Source: Chamaecrista fasciculata (Eukaryota > Streptophyta > Magnoliopsida > Fabales > Fabaceae). Taken from it: a stretch of 64,000 nucleotides of DNA. The notes under the pieces are model-generated. The model made no database searches. It was not told where the DNA came from and worked only from the letters and a program-made list of their open reading frames with translations. The stretch spans positions 10,350-74,349 of the forward strand of contig QANZ01029198.1 in assembly GCA_003254925.1 (NCBI GenBank), given 5' to 3'. The translations under genes were made by a program, and so were the position numbers. Position 1 is the first letter of the stretch. The number at the start of each line of letters is the position of its first letter. Of this stretch, positions 1 to 12,997 are shown in pieces.

Positions 1-422
1 AAAGTGCACTTTAGCCTAAAAATAAATAAATCACCCAAACATAGTTTACAACTTCAGCATCACATGTAATATTTTTATTAGAAGATTTTGATACTAAATG
101 CTAAGAATCTTATGTCCTTGTGCAAATTCTACACCCCACTTTTTCCCTCCAGAGGAAGAAAGGGTTAGCTTGAAGCTTAAATGTCTCAAATTTCTTCTAA
201 ACAAAAGATTAGAAGCATATATTACACAAAAATCAGATACTACTAAATTACATGTTCAAACTCCTAAATGTATCAATGAAATATAACAAAACTAAATGAA
301 GGGCCACTGATAAAACATTGAATCCTCAGCATCTTTTGGCTGAGACAATCAATGTTAACCGCGATGCATCAAAATTGCAAGATGTAGCAACCAAAGTTGA
401 AAGGAAATTATATGACATAATT
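1..422. other. 3' flank of UPP
   Basis: This AT-rich stretch lies downstream of the UPP stop codon and probably holds its 3' UTR and poly(A) region. The short open frames here have no recognisable protein similarity. No other feature seen. Confidence 0.5.
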
Positions 423-3400
423 TCATGTACCGTAGCTGCGATCTCCTGCATCTCCAAGGCCAGGAATTATGAACCTAAAAGACAGAAATTAGAGAGATTA
501 CCACACGGGAAATTTTGTTTCTATTCGTTAGGAATCTCCCCAAAAGATATCAAATGAACTAACATCCTACTTTTTTCAAAAATAAACCGGGTCTCAATTT
601 GGTCCCTTAAATTTTAAGGGTCATATCAGTAATAAAACAGTACTTTAGATGCACGATGTTAGACGAACATGACGCTACTGTGGTTTTTCTTTTCTTTTTT
701 TCAATTTTTAGGACTAACTTGGCATAAGAGAAATAACTCAGAAAGGTGTGCTTTTTAATTACTCAAACACTTAATACCACTTTTCATTGCCAAGCAACTA
801 TTATGCATATTAAAACACTTCAATTGTATCTATAACTATATGTAACTGAGGTTTAAAGTCAGCGAAATTATAGGGGAAACAGTACTCTTAAAAGGATTCA
901 TATGAGACAATAGAACATTGAGACCAAATGTCGACCAGCTGTATCTTTGGAGGATTAAAGTTAAAATATCAATCCATTCAAAAGAATATAAATATACAAT
1001 GTCAGGGACTAACCCTTTCTCGTTGACTGTGGGGTCAATAATTCCGGTATACACATGAAGACTGCAAAATTTATAGAATTAGAAAACTGAAATGATATAT
1101 AGCTTGAAATAAAAAGTAAAGACTGATGAAATTTAAATTATGAGATTACCCAGGGAACTGCTCACTCAGCTTTTGAAGGGCTGGAGGAGCAGAGACAGCA
1201 GAAATCTGCAATTTCATATTATAAATTAGCTAAGTTACAGAAGAACGACGAACATAACTCAGCCAACTCCATTTTTAGATGAATGCACATTGCAAACACC
1301 AATTTAATAAGATTTTCTTTTTGGAAAAAGAATAAATAAAAATCTATTGTCTGTAAGATATAGATACTAACCACTTTAATCTGCTTGTTGCCAACTCCAC
1401 GTTCCTTTAAGAGATTGAGAGCTGCCACGATAGTTCCACCTGCAATTTATATGGAAAGAGAAAATCTGTATAGGCCACAAAATGAGGATATTTTCTGGCA
1501 AACAGAATTTCAAATGTATGGACTATGGAGAAAGCAGAGTTGATTAATGGATATAACAGCTTGTTTAAGGGTGCACCTAATCAGAACCAATGCACAAACC
1601 TAATTCACTCCCAGCCCTCAGTGGAATAAATTGGGTTGAAATTTTCAGAAAATGTAGGGCAGTTCAGTCTTGGGTTGTAAAATTATGCAAGCAAAGAAAA
1701 CCAGCCAACTTTAAAGAAATAAGGTCAAAGGGTCATTTTGGTCCTAAATGTATGTCCTAATGTTCATTTTGGTCCTTCAAGTTTCAAAATGTTCAAATTG
1801 GTCCTAAATGTTGGCAAAATGTTTCATTTTGGTTCCAAACTTTTGAATATGGTCATATTTCTCACGTTTGGACTAAGTTCTATTTGGGCTTTATCAGCTA
1901 TTAATTTTTAAGAAATGTATCTCATAAGGCTGCCCATGCTGAAAACTGACCCATAAGGAAGAATTCAAATTTGAACATTGTGTTCACAATTTAAATTCTC
2001 ATTTTTAATCTTATTTAAATTTCCAAAACATAATGATGCTTCTTAACTAGTGCCAGGTGCACATGTATGTGTGTGTGTGTGAGACTAATCAACCAGTTAA
2101 CAATATATATTAGCTTCTCTGCAAGGTAAAAAAAATTAAGCCAAAAGTCATATTCTTGATGAACAACATACATGAGAGCAAAAGTTAGAAAATGGGTGGA
2201 TTATATATACCTGTTGCCAGCATAGGATCAACCACAAATACTTTAGATCCTTCAGAAAACTTCTCAGGTAACCTGGAAATTATTAATACCACTTGCAATT
2301 TCAGAAACGTATGATGAAAGATTCTCCAACATTTAAGTAAAATAAAACAAAAGCAAAAGAATAAGTGGCTTGCCCCACCCTTACGCAGCCATCCCCCAAA
2401 AGTGAGAAGGAAGGGTGAAGTAAAAAAGTGGGGGACAAATATAGGAAGGGGAGCACACGTCTTTCTAACACATTTCTTACTTGTTCAGGTAAATAGTTGG
2501 CTGAAGAGTTTCCTCATCTCTGCTTACACCTAAACAAATCAGAAATAAAAAACAAAAGCATTGTCAGAAGAATCTCCTCACTGCTTACCTAACAAGCACT
2601 CTAATTTTAAAGACAAATGCCTCATCTTTACCGAAAACAATCAAGAATGAATTCCTTATCAGAATTAAAAGCCAGATGCAGTTTTAAACAAGTGATCAAA
2701 TTACTCAAGTGAACTATGGGACAAAATATAAAATATGTAAACGAAGAGTTTTTCTGCATAAATTGATGTTTGTTGGATATGTCTCAGAATCATATCCTCC
2801 AAATTACAAAAATATGCAATTACAGAGCATTAATATCCATTAATTTTTCTTAACTGCAATACCATCCTGACCTTATCCTTACCTAGATGATATGTTTTTG
2901 ATGCAGGCAATATTGATGATGCATGTTCTGCAAGAGCAAGGCCAGCTCTCAAAATTGGAACTACCTGAAGAACAAGAAACATTGAGGTGATATCTTGCAG
3001 AAAGGCACTATACAACCAGATACATCTCTGAAAAACTTAGCAGTTCAGTATACTAGGGATAAAGTTGAAACCAGTAGGATACTTACAGCCACAGGCTCCC
3101 TTGGATCTATGAACTCTACTGAGGCAACACCCATTGGTGACTGAATCTCTCCTGAAACAGTTGGCTGCAAGCAACAAAAGTTAGAAAAACTAACCATTAA
3201 ATCCAGAATTAGATGCAGATAAAAAAGAAATGTCACAGGAAGCTATGAAATAACACCAAATCAGAGTTCAGCACTTCTACTCAGTCCCTAATTAACAATT
3301 TCAAAATACAGAGGAAGACAGACACAAGACAAACTAACATAAAGAAAATCAAGTTTAAAGATCAATTTTCCTTAGTATTTTTGGACTACCTATGAGTTGT

Positions 3401-5071
3401 TATTTCAGGTCTATTTGTAGTTTTTCAAAGATATTACCGAACTACAAATGGTTATTGGTTATTAGGTAAAGAAAGTCAATGATTTCATTTTTCATTAACC
3501 CCAGAGTAATCAAGTAATTTTCATAAAACCTGATTATGAGATGCATTTGGGCTTAATTTATGTTGTCAATTGTTTTATAGGTATGACTAGTTCAATTTTT
3601 CCTAATGACTTAGGAGTGGCAGAACTGCAGAAGTGTTGATCCATAAGATAGGAAACCATTCTTAATCCTTGTGTAACTTGTTTTACAGGGATGATCTGTA
3701 ATTATGTATATGGAAACAACACTACTCTCTTATTGACTGTGTGCTGCAATCAATTCCTAGGTATGATGCTAAGCACAGCTTGATTATCATCTTCTGCTCA
3801 AGTTCTACTTCGTTTTCCTTAGTTTTTTGCTCTGTCCACACCTGTTTTCTATGGTATATACAGTATTTAAAAAACAAAAATACAAATCCTCAAAAGTCTA
3901 GTTGATTCTTAATTGAATCTACACAGAAACCCATCAAACACAAATTTGACCTCTAAAACTCATTATAGGGTTTTCAAACATCCTACCCATAACAAGAATT
4001 CAAATCTCTATACAATTATATTCTGCAATTAATCCACCAAGCAATCCCCGAATCCTTACCCTAAACAATTATATCCTTAGCCTTTGTCCTTCATCAGAAT
4101 TATATTTAATGCAGGAAAAACCCTTTAGAAGCAAAAATCAAGTGCAAAACAGAAGGAATATATAACAGGCTCATAAACCATGAAATAACAACTAACCAAC
4201 CAATCCCTCGAGGCTTCATACAGTAGTAACCTTCCCAACTCAGCCATTGCATTTCCTTCAAAGTTACAAATACGGTGTGAATAAATAACACAATCAGGAA
4301 ATTACAATTCAAGTATGATTAAAGTCAAATATAGGTATGGAAAAAGGATCAAAATAAACACAGAACAACGATCAATGTTAATGTTAAGATCAAATTCCAG
4401 AATTGTACCCCATAACAGAAAATATTATACTCACTGAAGATAGGACAAGGAGTCTGTTCGTTCCTCAGAACCGAGACCCAATGCTTGATTAACGGATGAG
4501 GAGGCACATAAACCTTCAAACCCAGTTTAAAAAAAAAAGGTTAATCAAAAAATTAAGCTAATATACATATACATGATTGACAAATACATTAAACCAAAAT
4601 CACAAGAGAAGATAGAAACTAACAAGCATTTTGTTCTCGGAAATTGGTTTCTCCTCCATTGTCATGTGAGACCTCACAGCACCAAAGCTTCGGCGCCGAG
4701 CAGTGGAAGAGGAGATCTAAGTAGCGAAGAAAAACAAAGAATAAGGGTTTTTACGGAAATCGAGAATGCAATCAATGTGGGGGTAGAAAGAAAGTGAGAT
4801 TTATATAAATTAAATTAAACGGAATTGATTGATTGATTAATTAATAAAAAGTTTTTGTTACCTTTCTGGTTTTAGACAGAGAATGAGGAGGAGGAGTGAG
4901 GGTGGGGGTAGTGAGAGAGAGAGAGAGATAAGAGGGATTTCTTCGATTTTGAAGTTGGAATTGAAGTTGACATGTGGAAAATATACGCGGCGAATCAAAC
5001 GGAAATTGAAGATTGAGGGTAAAATTAATGCGGCACAAAGAAGAAGAAGAAGAAGAAGAAGAAGAAGCCAT
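423..5071 (-). CDS. UPP: Uracil phosphoribosyltransferase, plastid type (11 coding exons)
   Basis: Converts uracil and PRPP to UMP in pyrimidine salvage, probably in the plastid. Coding exons in order: 5071-4862, 4513-4435, 4255-4197, 3164-3087, 2964-2883, 2529-2481, 2272-2211, 1439-1372, 1205-1150, 1061-1014, 474-423. All introns are GT-AG and the phases join into 280 aa. Residues 1-70 are a Ser-rich, Arg-containing transit-like peptide. The catalytic domain follows directly from VYVPPHPLIKHWVSVLRNEQ. It shows VVPILRAGLALAEHAS, the PRPP loop VDPMLATGGT and the uracil-site end YTGIIDP...GLGDAGDRSYGT. The Met at 5071 was chosen because it opens the transit-like stretch; an in-frame Met at 5224 would add 51 unlikely residues. 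The protein ends at GDRSYGT, slightly shorter than the Arabidopsis enzyme as I remember it. Some introns carry repeat-like sequence (for example 1725-1925). Confidence 0.95.
1725..1925. repeat. Repeat in UPP intron built of 'ttttggtcc' units
   Basis: Several imperfect units containing 'cattttggtcc' follow one another in the intron between 1440 and 2210. They resemble one arm of the foldback elements found elsewhere in the window, but the opposite arm is not evident, so this may be a half-element or a decayed copy. Confidence 0.45.
5041..5067. repeat. (AAG)n microsatellite inside UPP exon 1
   Basis: A pure AAG trinucleotide run lies just inside the UPP start codon. On the minus strand it encodes the nine-residue Ser run at the start of the transit-like peptide. 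Length changes would keep frame and alter only the number of serines. Confidence 0.9.
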
Positions 5072-5421
5072 GCATTCAGTGTTTATCTGAGAATCTTGGG
5101 TGCAGAATTTGGGGATGAGGAATTCAGTGTTTTTCTTTCTATTTTGGGATTGGAATTGGATTGATAGATAGATTATAGATAGGTAGTAGTAGCATACAGG
5201 GTTTCTTTCTTTCTTCCCTCTCAATCTAATATCTTTTTTCTATTTTTCAATTGAGAGTCAAACAGTGGCTCTTGTTGATTTTTTGTGTGGGAGAGAAAGA
5301 TTTACTTTACAAAGTTTATGGTCAATAGATCCTTTTCTTTTCTTTTTCTATGAATTATGAGTTAAGATTAAGATATTGTTAAATTAGAAAATTCTATTTT
5401 AAATGGTATATTGTGTAATTA
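5072..5421. other. UPP upstream region
   Basis: Presumed 5' UTR and promoter of UPP on the minus strand. Pyrimidine-rich and purine-rich tracts are present, but no TATA box convincing enough to place a start. Confidence 0.4.
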
Positions 5422-6143
5422 TAGAAGAACTAGTCTCAAGTTTTTAGAATTGGAGAGAGAGAGAGAGTTGGGAAGATTTTTTTTATCACTATTTGGTCTC
5501 ATTTGGACCCGGATCTTCTGTCTTCAAAGCTCTCTGAAATCTTCTATAATTGGAACATTAGGCTAAGCAGCGCCAAAACATACCGTTTCATTTGATGAAA
5601 TGGTGCATTTCAAAAAATGAGACCGTCCCGTGACACGATCTTAAAAGCAAACACAAGATCGGACAAGTAAAAGTTATTCAAATGCAGAGGATTATATAAA
5701 AATCAAATTTAAAGGATCTAATTTCTTCATTCATTGGGTCCAATATAAGAGAGAATTGATTCGTATCAGTTGTCCAAGTACAAATTAATGATAAAAGACT
5801 GACAAAATTACATTTTAAACTCACAATGGAACAAGAAAGATACTTTGAAGACCACAATGAAATAAACAATACTTTTAAATAAAGTGAAATTCATCTTATA
5901 ATTAGTTCAAGGACCAAAAATGAAATTTAAACTTTTTTTGTTTAATATTTTCATTGAGAAACCAATTAGTTAACTCTTTGATGCTTGTTTTTCTTTTGCC
6001 TTTTGGATCTTCAATACCTTTTTTACAATCTTCTAACATTGAAGATTATGTATTAAATTATTAATTAGTCTTTTATTTTCATGATTGAACATGTTTCAAT
6101 GAAAGATGAACAACACATCATACAATTTATGAATTATATTTTT

Positions 6144-6624
6144 GGGTAAAATACAGGAAAGGTACCTGNCCTAAATCTTTGAAATTGTTTCAAAATCCGC
6201 CGAGAAATTTGGAGATGATAATTCGGGTGATTTCTGATTAATGTATATCTATGTGTTTGTGTGTGTGTGATTTCTGATTTAATTTGATGAGTGGCATTTG
6301 AAATTCGTATGAGAAATGAGGGTTTGTTGAGTTTATGGGAAGAAGATGATGATGAAGATGAAGAGAGTGTTGGGTTTCGTCGTTTAATGTTCAAAATATG
6401 AAGCTAATATGTAGTTCAAGCTTCAGCAAAACCACAGGTACCTAATGTGCAACTTTTGAAACCACAAGTACTACTTTTTCCGTCAAAAATTTAACGGAAA
6501 ATTACACAAGTACTGCTTCTGTTTAACGGCGAAACACACAGGTACCTAATGTGCAACTTTTGAAACCACACGTCATAAAAGTGAGATTAGGCCAAACCAC
6601 AGGTACCTTTCCTGTATTTTATCC
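6144..6624. mobile_element. Foldback Mutator-like MITE, 481 bp
   Basis: The ends are inverted: 'gggtaaaatacaggaaaggt' on the left and its near reverse complement on the right. The 9-bp direct repeat TATATTTTT flanks it at 6135-6143 and 6625-6633. The equivalent place in the neighbouring duplicate, near 8127, has the flanks joined with one copy of the target and no element. A 9-bp duplication with long inverted arms fits Mutator-like elements. An undetermined base lies at 6179. The serine-rich open frame inside comes from a GAT/GAA repeat and is not a gene. Confidence 0.85.
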
Positions 6625-6921
6625 TATATTTTTTATATGACACATTGTAAACATTTATAAAAATTGAAAAAACAAATGACCCAATTATAATTGCACTGTA
6701 ATCAAATCAACTATTGTGATTTTTTAATTCATAGATATTTTTGAACTTGTCTAGAGTTTGAGTTTCTATCCCGCCTCTTGCTCTTTTTTTAGTATTTTTT
6801 CAGAAGAACTAGTCTCAAGTTTTTAGAATTGGTAGAGAGAGAGAGAGAGCAAGTTGAGAAGAAATTTTTTATCTTTTTGTCATTATCTCATTCGTTAGGC
6901 CAATATTTTGGTCTTTTTGAA

Positions 6922-7435
6922 GGTAAAATTACAGAGAAGGTCCCTGTGATTTGATCCATTACAGAAAGGATCCATGTGGTTTAAAAAGTGGCAAATAAAG
7001 ATATGTGGTTTGCTCTGTTAACGAAAAGTTTCCTGAGGTATATTTTCGTCCAAAATTTGACGAAAATCGTGGCTAAAATACTATTTTAAGATCCTAACTA
7101 TTAATTTTTATGCGTTTGACTCCCTATTTCTTACAATTTTATCCCAACGACTAGAAAGTTATTAAAAAAATTACAGAAAAATTATTAAAGTTCTGTAAAA
7201 TCAAAATCTTGAGTTATTTGAATGAATAAATAGGGAGTCAAATGCATAAAAATTAATAGTTAGGGTCTTAAAATAGTATTTTAGCCAAGATTTCTGTCAA
7301 ATTTTGGACAAAAATATATCTCAGGACTCTTTTTGTTAACGGAGCAAACCACAAGCCCTTATTTGTCACTTTTTAAATCATAGGGACTCTTTATATAAAT
7401 GGGCCAAACCACATGGACCTGATGTGTAATTTACC
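6922..7435. mobile_element. Foldback Mutator-like MITE, about 514 bp
   Basis: The left arm 'ggtaaaattacagagaaggt' is mirrored by the right end ...gatgtgtaatttacc. The arms pair over most of their length around a centre near 7180. Flanking 9-mers agree only partly. The element at 48812-49311 is a relative: both arms use motifs such as 'aaaaagtggcaaataa' and 'tgtggtttgct'. Confidence 0.75.
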
Positions 7436-7442
7436 TTTTTTT

Positions 7443-7520
7443 AAAAAAAAAAACGAATTCATTAGACTAACAAGAGATTTTAAAAAAAAAAACGAATTCA
7501 TTAGACTAACAAGAGAGAAT
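7443..7520. repeat. Two tandem 39-bp units
   Basis: A unit consisting of an A run followed by 'cgaattcattagactaacaa' occurs twice back to back, just outside the right end of the 6922-7435 element. Confidence 0.8.
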
Positions 7521-8253
7521 TGACTCAGGTTAATTGGTACCAATTAACCACAAAAGATTGACAAATTAACATTTTAGACACACGGTGGAACAATAGTGAA
7601 TTAGTGTTACTTTGAAGACCACAATGAAACAAATAATACTTTTAGGACTAAAGTGGAATTCATCTTATAACTAGTTCAAAGACAAAAATAAAGTTTTAAC
7701 TTTTTTATTTAATATTTTCAACGAGGACCCAATTAGTTAAGTCTTTGGTGCTTGCTTTTCTTTTGCCTTTTGGAATTCATGGAAAAAAATTTAAGTAATT
7801 TTTTTTATATATTTTTGCTGTAAGGTTTCTCTTGTCATAATTTTGATTTATATTCTCTCTTTTATGATTAATCATATAAAAAGATATGTTTAATTTTCTC
7901 TTTTTATCATGACTTGTCATATATAAAATTTTTATCAATTGTAAAATATTTATTGAAAAATTTTATAGTAAATATATATAATAAACTTTACTTAAGTCTT
8001 ACTCGATCTTCAATATCTTTTTCACACTCTTTTAACATCGAAGATTATGTAAATTATTAATTAGTCTTTTATTGTCATGATTGAACATGTTTCAATGGAA
8101 GATGAACAACACATCATACAATTAATGTATTATATTTTTTATATGACACATTGTAAACATTTATAAAAATGAAAAAAAAATTGACCTAATTATAATTGCA
8201 TTGTAATAAAATCAATTATTGTGATTTGGTTTATTAAGTTTTTTTTGGGGCCT

Positions 8254-8860
8254 CAGGGATGTTTGTTAGGTGGTTTTGGCAGTTTTGAACAAAAATTTTA
8301 ATTGAACCGTTTACATCGGTTTGAATTAATTTTTAATCAAGAGGTTAAGAATAATTTGCTTATTCAAACGAAATCAATAAATAAGCGGTTTGGACAATCG
8401 GTTTGAATGGTTAAAAATTTTATTTATTGTTTTTATTAACTAATTATAAAATTAAAAAGAAAAAAAAATAGTGTTTAAGAGTAGCAAGTCAAATTCATAT
8501 AATAGATAAAAAAAATAACAAACAAAATTAAAAATTTGAGAAGATAAAATTGTAAAGACTAAGTATAGTAATTTGTCATTGACTAAGGTGGTAAGTTTTT
8601 ATGATTCAATAAGATACATAATTAAAAATGTTAAATTTAAATGATTATAAAAAATTAATAATTGTTTTATTAAATATAATCACATATTGCACAATAAAAA
8701 TAAAAATTAAAAATTATATATAAATACTAGAGATTCAGTTAATTATATATTCAAATTGTTAATCGAATCAATTCATCTAATTTTAATGCACTTTTAACAA
8801 AATCAAACTGCTCATTGATAATTTAATTTAGTTTTTGCTTCATTTCTTTAGAATACTCAT
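8254..8860. mobile_element. Degraded hAT-like MITE
   Basis: Starts with 'cagggatgtttgttaggtgg' and continues with motifs close to 'gaaccgtttacatcggtttg', in the same order as the better preserved element at 58472-59009. The right end is blurred and no clean target duplication could be read. Confidence 0.55.
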
Positions 8861-10039
8861 GTAGTCCCTTGCTCTTTTCTAGTATTTTTTGGTTTTAATA
8901 TATGACTGAATGAGTAGGGAGAGTTTGAGGCTTGAGCTACACAACAACCCAACAATATTTATCGTTGTATCCAAATTTCAGTATGATAGTAATCTTACTT
9001 TTATTGTACTCAAATTAAAGAAAAGGACAGGAAGAAAGATCTTCTCTAACGAAAATATGTGTTTCGTAGTGGCATTTATTACTCATATAAAATATAAAGT
9101 TTTTTAAGCTGAAGAAACAGCAAGAAACTTAACCAAACCATAACATCATTGGCGAAACAAAGGAGACATATATAAGCATACAAGAAGAAGCATGTCATTT
9201 GCTCATGCATTTTTCAAATTTGTCTCATTTCATCTGATTTTTTTTTTTTTCAACTGCAGTATCCATTGACGATAGCAATTATTAACTTATTTGCTACGAT
9301 ATTTCATTTAAGGGTTAATAGTTGTTTGCAAAATACTTTTCATATCTAAAATTGAATTCAAAACATCACCACTTAATTAAGAAAATAAAGAGACCACTGA
9401 ATTACATTTTTGTGATTTTATTTCATTTGATTTTGCTAAGTTATAAGTCATAGATAAATTCAAAGGCAAGTTTCTACAACAATCCAAAATGCTGTGTTGT
9501 CCATTTTTGGTTGTACATGAATTTAACTATTAAGCAAAGCAATTGGTTTATTTAGTTATTAATTAAAGCTCAAATGTCACTTTTAAGCAAACGCAATGGA
9601 AGGTGGAAATGGAGCATTATGATTGTGCTCTCACTTAATAAGTCACAACGTTGGCCTCGTGGTTTTAATAATGTCCACTATAAACGGCAATAAAAGGCAC
9701 ACAATTTTAGTTTAATATAAATTATAAAATTAATAGGTTAATTGTGTAAAAAATGAAAAGAAAAATCATTCACTTGACTCCTATATTTTTCTCAATTTTT
9801 TAATCTATTCTTTATTTTTTTTTTCAACTTTAGTTCTTAATATTAAATTGTGTAATAATATTTGAAATGGAATTCCTGAAACAATTAGAGGGTTAAGGCT
9901 CTTATAACTACTCAAGTACTAAACCCTTCCAAATCACAGTATATGAGTCTATTCTCCTCTCTTTTAGGTATGTGACATCTTACTCTAATTCATTGATATT
10001 TCACTTTCTTTCAAGAATATTTATTGATTTAAGCATTAG
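8861..10039. other. AT-rich intergenic sequence
   Basis: No convincing gene. A short open frame at 8910-9107 shows no known domain and has no supporting context. Confidence 0.4.
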
Positions 10040-11965
10040 AGTAATTGACAAAGATTCACCGTAACATCCTAATCTAACAAAGGTTAATTCTATACTAAAA
10101 TACGATTTATAAGTGTTACATGGCCCAAAAATTGAAGACAGAAACAAATACATGAGGTTCAGCCTCAACTAAAGCCACGCAGGGTCCAAATAAGATAACA
10201 TGTAACTAAAACTAACTAACTAACTTCTCCTGATCAGCTTCCAGCTCGAACTCAACGAACCTGAAACCTGCACCAAAACACTGAAAGGTTGTAGGGTGAG
10301 AATCTGGGGGATTCTCAGTAGGGTTTAAGCCCCTCTACTTAAACCACGGTCCTCACTCAAACACAAACTTCCATCACAAGTTCACACATGTCATTCTAAG
10401 CTAAAACAACCAGGACACAGAATTACATATTCTCATGTTTACTAACATTTAATTAACAAACATAATACTAATCAACATTTATCAATAATTAACAGTTCTA
10501 TCCAAATACGATAACTTTTACAAATACAACCATGCATACATAACTGGGAAATTGGCGGGGACTCACGTGTCAACCCAACATCCATATAGGGCCCCAGTAC
10601 CGCTATACAGGAATACCAGCACAACCACATAATAACTTTATAACTCATTACCGTATCATAATTAATAAGATCATAACGTTGGCGGTGACAAACTGTGTCA
10701 ACCATTACCGTCATTGGTAACCAGCACCAACGTCATGTTCAAAAAATAATGGTCATCAAGACTTAGGCTTCCGGAACGTCTCCCGGTGTGCGCACAATAT
10801 AAAGCAGTCTGTCACCTAAGAAATCCACACTTAGGCTGACCATGGAATCCACCATGGACATTACCTGAAATACCCATCGCGAGTAACGGGGAGGGACTCA
10901 CCCCTCGGTGAACATGACCTACATCAATCACATGATGTGTCCAATATATTATCATACCATATATATACTTTATCATCCAAGTATAACAAACCTTTACCAA
11001 CACTTTCATTATTTTCTCATACTATCACTTACCTTTATTCATTCACATTTACATACCTTTCTCTTATTCTTTCCATTCAAAACATAACAATTTCATATTC
11101 ATCAATTTCACTTAATAACTCACACCCAAGTCCTTACTAATGCTTAAAACCACATTTTCATACATAAATCTTCTTCTATAACAGTTCAGAACTAATAAAA
11201 AATTACAAAATAAGAATCAGGGACCAAACTGCACTTTTCTAAAACATAGAAAACAGTGCAACTCATGAATACAATATTCATCTTCATTCTTAAACAATGA
11301 AACATCAAGAAATCAAGCCAACAGTTCATACATGCATTAATCTTTCATCAAAACACCCATAAACCCCTTTCAATTTACATTAAACTCATAATCATATCAC
11401 AACCCTAACCCCTTTCTCCCTTTTCACACAATCTTCATACATTTCACCATTTAAACATACATAATCACACAAAACAGACTAATTAGACCTCTTAGCACAT
11501 CAACATCATCATTTACCCAAAAGAAACTCATGAACCCTAACTTTCTAGAAATCCTAGGATGAACACATGAGGGAAAAATGACTTGAGATGAGGAGAGAGA
11601 AGAAAACCCTACCAATTGGAGTTTGAACCTTCACCTCCATGCCTTCTTCTTCTTCTTCTTCTTGGTCAAAAATAGTGAATTAAAAAAGAAAAAAAATACC
11701 ACTCCCTATCCCCACCCACTCCCCTCACTTCTGTAAAAAAATAAATGAATTACAAAAATGCAAAAAACAATTAAAAATTAAAAAATCTCACCACTCTCTC
11801 TCTCCACTCACTCTCCCATATGAGGTAATTTCAAATTGGTCCTAAATATTTTATTTATTTTAGATGAGTCTTACATATTTGTATAATTTCTCAAATTGGT
11901 CCCAAACTTACTCTTTTATCAATATAAAAATTTAATATAATCTTCAACTTTAAATCAATTCAAAC
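10040..11965. mobile_element. Possible LTR-retrotransposon 3' region or LTR fragment
   Basis: This stretch is less AT-rich than its surroundings and strongly strand-biased (C and A on the plus strand). The segment 'gggtgagaatctgggggatt' followed by 'ctcagtagggt' resembles a leader-like motif I associate with plant Gypsy LTRs. No reverse transcriptase, integrase or matched LTR pair was found, so the call rests on texture and that one motif. The sequence stops near the assembly gap. Confidence 0.35.
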
Positions 11966-12055
11966 GTTACATGGGCACGCCAAGCCCCTAGTCTTATATT
12001 ATATGGCTCCATCTCTTATGGTTGGTCAAAAATAGTGAATTAAAAAATTAAAAAA

Positions 12056-12997
12056 NNNNNNNNNNNNNNNNNNNNNNNNNNNNNNNNNNNNNNNNNNNNN
12101 NNNNNNNNNNNNNNNNNNNNNNNNNNNNNNNNNNNNNNNNNNNNNNNNNNNNNNNNNNNNNNNNNNNNNNNNNNNNNNNNNNNNNNNNNNNNNNNNNNNN
12201 NNNNNNNNNNNNNNNNNNNNNNNNNNNNNNNNNNNNNNNNNNNNNNNNNNNNNNNNNNNNNNNNNNNNNNNNNNNNNNNNNNNNNNNNNNNNNNNNNNNN
12301 NNNNNNNNNNNNNNNNNNNNNNNNNNNNNNNNNNNNNNNNNNNNNNNNNNNNNNNNNNNNNNNNNNNNNNNNNNNNNNNNNNNNNNNNNNNNNNNNNNNN
12401 NNNNNNNNNNNNNNNNNNNNNNNNNNNNNNNNNNNNNNNNNNNNNNNNNNNNNNNNNNNNNNNNNNNNNNNNNNNNNNNNNNNNNNNNNNNNNNNNNNNN
12501 NNNNNNNNNNNNNNNNNNNNNNNNNNNNNNNNNNNNNNNNNNNNNNNNNNNNNNNNNNNNNNNNNNNNNNNNNNNNNNNNNNNNNNNNNNNNNNNNNNNN
12601 NNNNNNNNNNNNNNNNNNNNNNNNNNNNNNNNNNNNNNNNNNNNNNNNNNNNNNNNNNNNNNNNNNNNNNNNNNNNNNNNNNNNNNNNNNNNNNNNNNNN
12701 NNNNNNNNNNNNNNNNNNNNNNNNNNNNNNNNNNNNNNNNNNNNNNNNNNNNNNNNNNNNNNNNNNNNNNNNNNNNNNNNNNNNNNNNNNNNNNNNNNNN
12801 NNNNNNNNNNNNNNNNNNNNNNNNNNNNNNNNNNNNNNNNNNNNNNNNNNNNNNNNNNNNNNNNNNNNNNNNNNNNNNNNNNNNNNNNNNNNNNNNNNNN
12901 NNNNNNNNNNNNNNNNNNNNNNNNNNNNNNNNNNNNNNNNNNNNNNNNNNNNNNNNNNNNNNNNNNNNNNNNNNNNNNNNNNNNNNNNNNNNNNNNN
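12056..12997. other. Assembly gap (942 N)
   Basis: An unbroken run of undetermined bases, followed immediately by a run of C. The sequence just before the gap ('ggtcaaaaatagtgaattaa' at about 12024) also occurs at about 11665. A collapsed repeat may have caused the gap. Confidence 0.99.

Larger units (their letters stand above)
5422..8230. repeat. Tandem duplication, two units of about 1.4 kb
   Basis: The marker 'gaactagtctcaagttttta' occurs at about 5427 and again at about 6805. After each copy the same order of sequences follows: a GA run, a 'ttgaagaccacaatgaa' block, a 'catgattgaacatgtttcaa' block and an 'atatgacacattgtaaac' block. Unit A runs from about 5422 to 6800 and unit B from about 6803 to 8230. 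Unit A carries a foldback element at 6144-6624 and unit B a different one at 6922-7435. Unit B also has about 240 bases near 7770-8005 that unit A lacks. No gene is seen in either unit. Confidence 0.8.

Noticed and set aside
4883..5164. Plus-strand open frame with an Arg run
   Set aside because: Antisense of UPP exon 1; the Arg run is the AAG microsatellite read in another frame.
4841..5224. Upstream Met at 5224 as the UPP start
   Set aside because: It adds 51 residues without targeting character, while the Met at 5071 begins the Ser-rich transit-like peptide typical of the family.
6134..6394. Serine-rich minus-strand open frame
   Set aside because: Lies inside the foldback element at 6144-6624 and arises from a GAT/GAA repeat.
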